Source of the DNA: an uncultured Oxalobacteraceae bacterium
Lineage (GTDB): Bacteria > Pseudomonadota > Gammaproteobacteria > Burkholderiales > Burkholderiaceae
Length of the DNA stretch: 20,965 nt
Assembly: GCA_946480015.1 (NCBI GenBank)
Contig: CAMLIL010000099.1
Coordinates: 1 to 20,965 of the forward strand
Direction of reading: 5' to 3'
Part shown: positions 15,110 to 20,965 of the stretch, in pieces
Layout of the letters: each line of letters opens with the position of its first letter
Numbering within the stretch: the first letter of the stretch is position 1
Position numbers and translations under genes: made by a program
Notes under the pieces: model-generated
Told to the model about the DNA's origin: nothing
What the model saw: only the letters and a program-made list of their open reading frames with translations
Database searches by the model: none

Positions 15110-15469
15110 CTAGGGAAGCGCCCCGCGGTGGCTCACCTCCACCAGCACGCCGCCGGGCGCGTAGCAGTAGAACAGCAGGCTGCCGCGCATGGTCTTGGGC
15201 GCTTCCGGCACCGCGATGCCGGAAGCCAGCAAATGCGCATAAGCGGCCTGGACCGCATCGGCCGAGGGCTGCAGAAAGCCGATGTGGAACGACGGCGGGT
15301 AGACCGCCTCGGTCGAACGGGTCAGCACCAGCACCATGCCGGGGCTGGTGAGGATGGCCATGCCATGGTTTCCCCGCTGCTCGGCCAGGGTAAAACCGAA
15401 GCCGTCGACGAAAAACGCGGTGGCGGCGGCGACATCGGGCACGGGAAGATCGATATGGTTCAACTGCAT
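15110..15469 (-). CDS. VOC family (glyoxalase/dioxygenase fold) protein
   Basis: A 119-residue vicinal oxygen chelate protein made of two beta-alpha-beta-beta-beta modules. It opens with MQLNHIDLPVPDVAAATAFF and closes with LFYCYAPGGVLVEVSHRG. Potential metal ligands at the usual positions are His5, His62 (in PSFHIGFLQPS) and Glu111, so a metal-dependent reaction is plausible. VOC proteins include glyoxalases, ring-cleavage dioxygenases and antibiotic-resistance proteins, and the reaction cannot be named. The frame is open back to 15697, but the ATG at 15469 has AAGGAGC as ribosome binding site and begins the domain exactly. The upstream 190 bases form a highly structured leader (separate entry). 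Confidence 0.88.
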   Translation of the reverse strand: MQLNHIDLPVPDVAAATAFFVDGFGFTLAEQRGNHGMAILTSPGMVLVLTRSTEAVYPPSFHIGFLQPSADAVQAAYAHLLASGIAVPEAPKTMRGSLLFYCYAPGGVLVEVSHRGALP

Positions 15470-15479
15470 TGCTAGCTCC

Positions 15480-15668
15480 TTGAACAAGGGCCCGGCCGGT
15501 TGCAGTGCGAATGTCTGCCTTGCCACACCGACGAGCCGAAAGCGCGCACAGGCGTGCGCACGGCTTCGTCGTGGGTTCTCATGCGACAGCATGGAGCAGA
15601 GCTCTTGGAAACAAGAGGGACCGGGCTTACCGAAAACCGGTCCTGCCTTTTTCGACCTCGCTAGTATA
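15480..15668 (-). promoter_or_regulatory. Structured leader or small RNA region upstream of the VOC gene
   Basis: On the minus strand TGGTATACT (15671-15663) is an extended -10 element, predicting a transcript start near 15656 and a leader of about 187 bases before the VOC ATG. The leader can form three strong hairpins. Arms 15529-15533/15567-15571 plus 15534-15538/15561-15565, topped by a 6-bp stem at 15544-15549/15554-15559, form a 43-base stem-loop. CTCTTG/CAAGAG (15602-15607/15612-15617) has a 4-base loop. GGACCGG/CCGGTCC (15618-15624/15637-15643) follows. On the plus strand the last stem is followed by TTTTT (15648-15652), so the element could also be a plus-strand terminator or small RNA. 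No known riboswitch class was recognised. Confidence 0.45.
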
Positions 15669-15712
15669 CCATCGCCTTTCAGCGCCGCGCGCCACAACCC
15701 AGGGAGACGAGC

Positions 15713-16138
15713 ATGAGCACCGCCAGCAAATACAACCCGGAATCAATGACCCAGGCAGGCCAGGGCACCCTGCCCGGCTATCTGGGCGTGCAGATCACCC
15801 GCGTGGACGAGAGCGAAGTGACGGCACGGCTGGACATCAAACCGCATCACCTCGCGCCCAACGGTTACCTGCATGCCGGCAGCATCGTCACCCTGGCCGA
15901 CACGGCCGCCGGCTACGCCTGCATGGCCAACCTGCCCGAAGGCGCCCACAGTTTCACCACCATCGAACTGAAATCCAACCACCTCGGCACCGCGCGCGAC
16001 GGCGCCATTGCCTGCGTCGCCAAGGGCGTGCACCTGGGCCGCACGACCCAGGTCTGGGACGTGGTCGTGAACCATGAGCAAAGCGGCAAAACCATCGCGT
16101 TGTTCCGCTGCACGCAGATGATCCTTTACCCCAAATAG
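15713..16138 (+). CDS. PaaI-type hotdog-fold thioesterase
   Basis: A 141-residue hotdog-fold thioesterase of the PaaI/DUF4442-like group, which hydrolyses acyl-CoA thioesters in the cytoplasm. The active-site region reads APNGYLHAGSIVTLADTAAG: the HGG motif of the family appears as His54-Ala55-Gly56, and Asp63 sits in the position of the catalytic acidic residue on the long helix. The second half has SFTTIELKSNHLGTARDG and the strand VHLGRTTQVWDVVV, typical of the fold. A GGGAGA ribosome binding site precedes the ATG at 15713. The substrate may be a phenylacetyl-CoA-like or other aromatic or branched thioester, but this cannot be decided. The gene stands alone between the structured VOC leader and the globin gene. 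Confidence 0.9.
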   Translation: MSTASKYNPESMTQAGQGTLPGYLGVQITRVDESEVTARLDIKPHHLAPNGYLHAGSIVTLADTAAGYACMANLPEGAHSFTTIELKSNHLGTARDGAIACVAKGVHLGRTTQVWDVVVNHEQSGKTIALFRCTQMILYPK

Positions 16139-16164
16139 AAGTGGAGCAAGCAGTTTCCATCTGC

Positions 16165-16170
16165 TAAATT
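16165..16170 (+). promoter_or_regulatory. Possible extended -10 of the globin-DUF3034 operon
   Basis: TAAATT (16165-16170) is preceded by TGC, giving an extended -10 (TGnTAAATT) 32 bases before the globin ATG. No good -35 is visible. It directly follows a short stem, AGCAG/CTGCT (16149-16153/16161-16165), which may belong to the end of the thioesterase transcript. Confidence 0.3.
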
Positions 16171-16202
16171 GGTCAAACGAAAAACATCCTGCCAAGGCGC
16201 TG

Positions 16203-16625
16203 ATGAAACTGCTCACCCTGGTCGCCGCGCTCACGCTGGCCACCTCTTCCCTCGCCATGGCGCAGAGCGCCGACGCCACTTACCAAGGCCTGGGTGGCCA
16301 GGCCGGCATCAAAAAGATCGTCGCCACGCTCGTCCCGCTGCTGCAGTCCGACCCGCGCACGGCGGAAACCTTCAAGGACATCGACATGGCCAGGATCGCC
16401 ATGCGCCTGGAGGAGCAGTTTTGCGAGCTTAGCGGCGGTCCCTGCCGCTACAAGGGCAAGGACATGAAAGACATCCACGATGGCCTGAACATCACCAATG
16501 CGCAGTTCAACGCGCTGGCCGAGGACTTGCAAGTGGCGATGGACGCGGCCGGGGTGAATTCGCGCGTGCAAAACCGCCTGCTGGCAAAACTGGCGCCGAT
16601 GCAAAAAATCGTGGTCACCAAATAG
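16203..16625 (+). CDS. Exported group 1 truncated haemoglobin-like protein
   Basis: A 140-residue protein with a signal peptide (residues 1-20, ending Ala-Met-Ala before Gln21) and a truncated haemoglobin domain of the group 1 (N) type. The domain begins YQGLGGQAGIKKIVATLVP. Phe57 (in TFKDIDM) suits the conserved CD1 phenylalanine. The block FCELSGGPCRYKGKDMKDIH leads to the proximal haem histidine His92, followed by LNITNAQFNALAEDL. Known truncated globins bind O2 or NO, but most are cytoplasmic; this one should act in the periplasm. Cys74 and Cys81 could form a disulfide there. AAGG at 16194-16197 is the ribosome binding site. The DUF3034 gene follows after 22 bases, so the two are likely co-transcribed. 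Confidence 0.87.
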   Translation: MKLLTLVAALTLATSSLAMAQSADATYQGLGGQAGIKKIVATLVPLLQSDPRTAETFKDIDMARIAMRLEEQFCELSGGPCRYKGKDMKDIHDGLNITNAQFNALAEDLQVAMDAAGVNSRVQNRLLAKLAPMQKIVVTK

Positions 16626-16647
16626 CCGGCTGATAAGGGTAGTGTTA

Positions 16648-17547
16648 ATGCATATGAAGAATTTGTACCGCCCAGGCGCCGCCGTGCTGGCCGCCGTGCT
16701 GGCCACCGCTGCGGCGCAGGCCCAGAACAGCCCCGACATGGGCAAGCTGACCGCGACCGGCGGCGTCAGCCAGCTCGAAGGCGCGGGCGGCGGTGGCCTG
16801 ACGCCGTGGGCCTTGATTACGGGCTATGGCACGCGCGACAGCTGGGGCGCCAACGCCCACGTCACCGGCGTGCGCACCCAGGATTACACGCTCGACAGCT
16901 ACGGCGTGGCGGTGGGCATCGCCGACCGCATCGAATTGTCGCTGGCCAGGCAAGACTTCCGCGGCAACCTGGCGCCGCTCGATCAGTTGCATGTCTCCCA
17001 GGAGATCGTGGGCGTGAAGCTCAAGCTGATCGGCGATGCGGTCTACGACCAGGACTTGCCGCTGCCGCAGATTTCCATCGGTCTGCAGCACAAGCGCAAC
17101 AAGGGCATCGGCGGGCTGGGCGCGCTCGGCGTGACCTCGGTCACCCAGCTGGGCGCAAAGAAAGACAGCGGCACCGATGTCTACCTGGCCGCCACCAAGC
17201 TCTACCTCGATTCCAGCCTGCTGCTCAACGGCACGGTGCGCGCCACCAAGGCCAACCAGATGGGCCTGCTGGGCTTCGGCGGCGACATCAACGACAGCTA
17301 TGAAGCCATGTTCGAGGCCTCGGCCGCCTATCTGGTGGACCGCCGTTTCATCGCAGGGGTGGAATACCGGAGGAAGCCGCGCAACCTCGGCGTGGACAAC
17401 GAGAAGGCTTACTACGATGTGTTTGCCGCGTGGTTCCCGAGCAAGCATGTGTCGGTCACGGCGGCGTACGCGGTGCTGGGCGAGATCACGATCTTCAACC
17501 CCACGCGCCAGCGCGGGGCTTACCTGTCGGTCCAGACCGGCTTCTGA
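16648..17547 (+). CDS. DUF3034 family outer-membrane beta-barrel protein
   Basis: A 299-residue exported protein of the DUF3034 family, function unknown. A signal peptide ends Ala-Gln-Ala near residue 25 (before Gln26). The mature part starts with a glycine-rich stretch (GGVSQLEGAGGGGLTPWALI) and then shows alternating amphipathic strands ending in GAYLSVQTGF. The terminal phenylalanine is the usual C-terminal signal of an outer-membrane barrel. AAGGG (16635-16639) is correctly spaced for the ATG at 16648; a second ATG at 16654 and a GTG at 16642 are less well placed. It follows the exported globin gene by 22 bases, suggesting a joint role at the cell envelope. Its stop codon abuts that of the convergent tlpA-like gene inside a single TGATCA. 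Confidence 0.87.
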   Translation: MHMKNLYRPGAAVLAAVLATAAAQAQNSPDMGKLTATGGVSQLEGAGGGGLTPWALITGYGTRDSWGANAHVTGVRTQDYTLDSYGVAVGIADRIELSLARQDFRGNLAPLDQLHVSQEIVGVKLKLIGDAVYDQDLPLPQISIGLQHKRNKGIGGLGALGVTSVTQLGAKKDSGTDVYLAATKLYLDSSLLLNGTVRATKANQMGLLGFGGDINDSYEAMFEASAAYLVDRRFIAGVEYRRKPRNLGVDNEKAYYDVFAAWFPSKHVSVTAAYAVLGEITIFNPTRQRGAYLSVQTGF

Positions 17548-18060
17548 TCAGCCCGCGAGGGCTTTTTCGAGCAGCGCGTGCAGGGCCGGAAATTCCGGCT
17601 CGCCCACATAGCGCTTGAGGATGGTGCCGTCCTTGCCGATCACGAAGGTGGTCGGCGTCATCACCACATTGCCGAACGACTTGGCGATGTCGCCACCGCT
17701 GTCGAGCGCCACCTTGAACGGCAGCTGGCGCGTCTGGGTGTAGTTGAGCACGTAGTCGGGACGGTCGCCCTGCATCGCCACGGCGACAAATTCCAGGCCT
17801 TGCCCTTTGTATTTGTTGTAGGTCTCGACCATATGCGGCATTTCCTTGACGCAAGTGGAACACGAGGTCGCCCAAAAATTGACCATCACCACCTTGCCAC
17901 GCAAGCTTTGCGCGCTGATCTTCTGGCCATCCAGGCTGATGAAGGTCACGTCCGGCGCCGTGGCCGGCTTGGCGGCGAAGAAATAGCCGCCCGCGCCCAG
18001 CACCGCCACCACGGCGGCGATCAGCGCGGGCTTGGTCCAGGAACGTTTGGCATCGCTCAT
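17548..18060 (-). CDS. TlpA-like membrane-anchored thioredoxin
   Basis: A 170-residue thiol-disulfide oxidoreductase of the TlpA/ResA family. A single membrane anchor (residues about 11-29) is followed by a periplasmic thioredoxin domain with the strand VVMVNFWATSCSTCVKEMP (active-site Cys67-Ser-Thr-Cys70) and the cis-proline in VMTPTTFVIGKDG (Pro136). Members reduce cytochrome c haem-binding cysteines or other periplasmic disulfides. The WATSCSTC active site, with Ser-Thr between the cysteines, differs from the Glu-Pro or Pro-Pro of ResA/CcmG, so a general reductase role is safer than a cytochrome one. It is 12 bases after dolP and probably the last gene of the diaA-dolP operon. The ribosome binding site is weak. 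Confidence 0.92.
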   Translation of the reverse strand: MSDAKRSWTKPALIAAVVAVLGAGGYFFAAKPATAPDVTFISLDGQKISAQSLRGKVVMVNFWATSCSTCVKEMPHMVETYNKYKGQGLEFVAVAMQGDRPDYVLNYTQTRQLPFKVALDSGGDIAKSFGNVVMTPTTFVIGKDGTILKRYVGEPEFPALHALLEKALAG

Positions 18061-18072
18061 GATGTGGCTCGC

Positions 18073-18708
18073 TTACAGGCTGGTCGACGAGGAACCGGCT
18101 GCCGGTGCCAGGGCCTTGAGTTCGTCGTCGGTGAGGTACTCGAAAATCTTGACCACTTTCTGCACGCCCGACACGCCGCGCGCCACGTCGGCCGCCACCT
18201 GGGCTTCGCGCTGGGTCACGCGGCCCATCAGGTAGACCGTGCCGCGCTCGGTGACGACCTTGAACGAGGTGGCCGAGATGGTCTTCATGTCGATCAGGCC
18301 GGCCTTGACCTTGCCGGTGATGTAGGTGTCGCTCGAGCGCGAGGTGTAGCTGGCCGGGCCGGCGATCTCCAGCTCGTTGATCACGGAAATGACGCCGTCG
18401 ATGGCGCGCACGTCGCGCTCGACCGCTTCCTTCATGGCCTCATCCTTGACTTCGCCGGTCAGCAGCACCTTGCGGTTGTAGCTGTTGGCGTTGACGTGGC
18501 CATAGTCGCCGGTGATCTTGGGCACCCGCAGGTCCGCTTTCAGGCCGATCGCCTTGTCGTCGGCCTGGGCGCCCAGGGTGCGCCGGTCGGCCGTGGCGAC
18601 CGCGCTGGCCACCGCGCCGCCGACCACCACGCCCACGCAGCCGGCCAGGTTGGACACCAGGGCTGCGCACAGCAGGGCTTTCATCAACGGCGTTGCAAGC
18701 TTACTCAT
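18073..18708 (-). CDS. dolP: DolP/YraP family BON-domain outer-membrane lipoprotein
   Basis: A 211-residue lipoprotein with two BON domains, homologous to E. coli DolP (YraP, 191 residues), which supports outer-membrane integrity and the BAM complex by binding anionic phospholipids. The signal peptide ends in the lipobox LAGC with the lipidated Cys24. The first BON domain spans roughly residues 48-115 ([20 protein letters not shown], then [13 protein letters not shown]). The second spans about 126-195 ([14 protein letters not shown], then [20 protein letters not shown] and [11 protein letters not shown]). A short Ala/Ser-rich tail follows. GGAGGAG precedes the ATG at 18708. The start overlaps the end of diaA by eight bases, matching the conserved diaA-dolP order. 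Confidence 0.94.
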   Translation of the reverse strand: MSKLATPLMKALLCAALVSNLAGCVGVVVGGAVASAVATADRRTLGAQADDKAIGLKADLRVPKITGDYGHVNANSYNRKVLLTGEVKDEAMKEAVERDVRAIDGVISVINELEIAGPASYTSRSSDTYITGKVKAGLIDMKTISATSFKVVTERGTVYLMGRVTQREAQVAADVARGVSGVQKVVKIFEYLTDDELKALAPAAGSSSTSL

Positions 18709-19297
18709 TCCCATCTCCTCCGAACAAGGCGACGTCGATGCCGTCGCAGATGCAGTGTATCGTGACCAGGTGAACCTCCTGAATGCGCGCGGTGCGCGTG
18801 TGCGCGACGTTGATATGGACGTCGGCGTCGGTGAGCATCTTGCCCAGTGCCCCGCCATCCTTGCCGGTCAGCGCCACGACGCGCATTTCGCGCTCCAGCG
18901 CCGCTTCCACCGCGGCCAGCACATTGGCCGAATTGCCGGAGGTGGAGATGGCCAGCAGTACATCGCCATCCTTGCCGAAGGCCTGGACCTGCTTGGAGAA
19001 AATCTCGCGGTAGCTGTAATCGTTGCCGACCGCGGTCATGATGGAGGTGTCGGTGGTCAGCGCCATGGCCGGCAGCGGAAAGCGTTCGCGCTCGAAGCGG
19101 CCCACCAGCTCGGCGGCGAAGTGCTGGCAATCGGCGGCCGAACCGCCGTTGCCGCACGCAAGAATCTTGTTGCCGTTCGACAGCGCACCGAACATCAGTT
19201 CGATGGCTTGCGAGATCGGCTGTGACAAGGCGGTGGCCGATTGAATCTTCAGTTCGGCACTTTCGTGGAAATGGGCGAGGATGCGTTGAGTATTCAT
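18701..19297 (-). CDS. diaA: DiaA family SIS-domain protein (DnaA initiator-associating)
   Basis: A 198-residue sugar isomerase (SIS) domain protein. E. coli DiaA (196 residues) binds DnaA and promotes initiation at oriC; the fold is shared with the phosphoheptose isomerase GmhA. Visible blocks are [60 protein letters not shown] and [18 protein letters not shown]. GmhA and DiaA are hard to separate by motif alone; the yraN-diaA-dolP context favours DiaA. A perfect TATAAT lies only nine bases before the ATG, and no Shine-Dalgarno is present, so the mRNA may be nearly leaderless. Confidence 0.9.
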   Translation of the reverse strand: MNTQRILAHFHESAELKIQSATALSQPISQAIELMFGALSNGNKILACGNGGSAADCQHFAAELVGRFERERFPLPAMALTTDTSIMTAVGNDYSYREIFSKQVQAFGKDGDVLLAISTSGNSANVLAAVEAALEREMRVVALTGKDGGALGKMLTDADVHINVAHTRTARIQEVHLVTIHCICDGIDVALFGGDGNE

Positions 19298-19306
19298 AGT
19301 GTCGCG

Positions 19307-19312
19307 ATTATA
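19307..19312 (-). promoter_or_regulatory. -10 element of the diaA-dolP-tlpA operon
   Basis: On the minus strand TATAAT (19312-19307) is a perfect -10 hexamer, ending nine bases before the diaA ATG (19297). The predicted start point near 19300 leaves about three bases of leader. No good -35 is seen at 16-18 bases. The palindrome AAGTGCACTT (19337-19346) lies just upstream and may be an operator. Confidence 0.55.
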
Positions 19313-19366
19313 GTGCAGGCGCGCAGCAAGCCGGACAAGTGCACTTAAAAATGCTTACATTTGTGT

Positions 19367-19723
19367 TTACTCATAGATAACATTGCTCAGCCAGTCGACC
19401 GTTCCGCCCTCGACCGCCACCACGTCGAAGCGGCATGGCGGCGCCTCGGTGAAGCGCAGCAGATAGGTTTGCGCGGCGCACACCAGCCGGCGCTTTTTCT
19501 CTCCGTGGATGCTGGCCAAGGCCCCGCCATGGCTGGCGCTGCTGCGCTGGCGTACCTCGACGAACACCAGGGTGCCGCCGTCGCGCATGATCAGGTCGAT
19601 TTCGCCGCCGCGGCAGCGGTAATTGGTTTCGACCAGCTTGAGGCCGCGCCCCTGCAGGTGGGCGAGGGCATGCTGTTCGTATTGATGGCCCTGCTGCTGG
19701 CTGGAAGAGCGGCGCGCTTCCAT
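19367..19723 (-). CDS. yraN: YraN/UPF0102 family nuclease-like protein
   Basis: A 118-residue protein of the YraN family, predicted from its Holliday-junction-resolvase-like fold to be a nuclease, with no firm function. The signature is complete: GHQYEQHALAHLQGRGLKLV, NYRCRGGEIDLIMRDGG and TLVFVEVRQRSSASHGG. The acidic residues of EID and VEV are the expected metal-binding positions. A GTG at 19738 could extend it by five residues; the ATG at 19723 has GGGG upstream and was preferred. It is 69 bases upstream of diaA and separated from it by the diaA promoter. It is divergent from rsmI. In E. coli lpoA lies between the rsmI and yraN genes; it is absent here. Confidence 0.92.
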   Translation of the reverse strand: MEARRSSSQQQGHQYEQHALAHLQGRGLKLVETNYRCRGGEIDLIMRDGGTLVFVEVRQRSSASHGGALASIHGEKKRRLVCAAQTYLLRFTEAPPCRFDVVAVEGGTVDWLSNVIYE

Positions 19724-19827
19724 CTCAGTACCCCGCACTTGTGTTCAATGCAATAGGCGCGCACAATCGGCCCTTCGCCGGATGCGCGCGGCGCGCGTTC
19801 AGACATTTCATCAGCATCGCATTCTCC

Positions 19828-20745
<918 letters not shown>

Positions 20746-20924
20746 AAATGTGCTGGAACGCCGCACCGATTGCGTTCGGCGCGGTCAAACGGCCACGCGG
20801 GCCGCTCGCTGCCCTTGCTGCTTGTGCAGGTTATATCGGGGGACCATGTGCAAGGGCATCCGGTGGCGAGCGGGCCGCGCCCTGGGCCGCAAAATAAAAC
20901 CGGGCCGAACCTGTCAACGCTAAA
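20746..20924. other. Non-coding stretch between rsmI and the repeat pair
   Basis: No supportable gene is present: the short frames across it lack family features. It contains small GC-rich inverted repeats (CGCCG/CGGCG at 20759-20763/20777-20781 and GGCC/GGCC at 20791-20794/20800-20803) that could serve as rsmI termination hairpins without T-runs. On the minus strand a perfect TTGACA (20917-20912) is followed 15 bases later by TATTTT (20896-20891), a possible outward promoter from the adjacent repeat element. Confidence 0.4.
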
Positions 20925-20965
20925 TAGAAATGTCCCCTGTTCTCCAAAGTAGAAATGTCCCCTGT
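20925..20965. repeat. Two direct copies of a 16-bp repeat, probable insertion-sequence end
   Basis: TAGAAATGTCCCCTGT occurs at 20925-20940 and again at 20950-20965, 25 bases apart from start to start, separated by TCTCCAAAG. Closely spaced direct repeats of this length are typical of the transposase-binding termini of some insertion sequences, notably IS21-like elements. The window stops at the second copy, so no transposase is visible. The boundary may lie near TGTCAACGC (20912-20920). The family assignment is tentative. Confidence 0.55.

Noticed and set aside
15480..15668. 6S RNA, SRP RNA or RNase P RNA in the structured region
   Set aside because: None of the conserved sequence signatures (for example the SRP GGAAGGAAGCAGC type loop or the RNase P GAGGAAAGTCC start) is present on either strand.
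15470..15697. N-terminal extension of the VOC protein
   Set aside because: The 76 extra residues lack family similarity and lie across the hairpin-rich leader; the ATG at 15469 has an AAGGAGC site.
20746..20924. RNase P RNA or small gene after rsmI
   Set aside because: No conserved RNA core and no frame with a ribosome binding site or domain; only small GC-rich inverted repeats.

Overview
The window is a GC-rich, densely packed chromosomal segment from a betaproteobacterium. Gene content and family resemblance point to Burkholderiales, most likely Oxalobacteraceae (Massilia, Telluria or Duganella type). This placement is inferred from protein character and gene order, not from a marker gene. 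No tRNA, rRNA, CRISPR array or complete mobile element was seen.

Layout. 1-1880 (-): 5' part of a TonB-dependent receptor gene. 2057-4862: small housekeeping and accessory genes, namely a TfoX-domain protein, a YedI/DUF808 membrane protein, an orphan BrnA-type ribbon-helix-helix protein, an HU-family nucleoid protein and a LysE-family exporter. 4978-6873: a large secreted FecR-like/DUF6600 protein with a tryptophan-rich centre and a disordered tail. 6967-9039: ybeD-lipB-lipA, the lipoate synthesis and transfer locus. 9055-13891: a LysR regulator divergent from a tight four-gene operon encoding a KamA-family radical SAM aminomutase, a class III aminotransferase, a carboxymuconolactone-decarboxylase-family protein and a 7Fe ferredoxin. 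14043-16138: a patatin phospholipase, a VOC protein behind a strongly structured leader, and a PaaI-type thioesterase. 16203-17547: an exported truncated haemoglobin followed by a DUF3034 outer-membrane protein. 17548-19723 (-): yraN, diaA, dolP and a TlpA-like thioredoxin, divergent from rsmI (19828-20745). The last 220 bases hold no gene. They end in two direct copies of a 16-bp repeat that look like the end of an insertion sequence lying outside the window.

How the genes work together. LipB moves octanoate from acyl carrier protein to target domains and LipA inserts the sulfurs. RsmI, YraN, DiaA and DolP form the conserved rsmI-yraN-diaA-dolP neighbourhood known from E. coli, here without lpoA and with rsmI divergent.

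The best candidate for an undescribed system is the LysR-controlled radical SAM operon. Its aminomutase keeps the cluster cysteines, the carboxylate-binding arginine and a PLP lysine. By my hand alignment it lacks both aspartates that bind the lysine side chain in lysine 2,3-aminomutase. With the aminotransferase, decarboxylase-family protein and ferredoxin beside it, the operon could convert an alpha-amino acid to a beta-amino acid and then to a beta-keto acid or ketone. The pathway is inference. The second candidate is the leader between the VOC gene and the thioesterase gene, which may be an uncharacterised RNA element.
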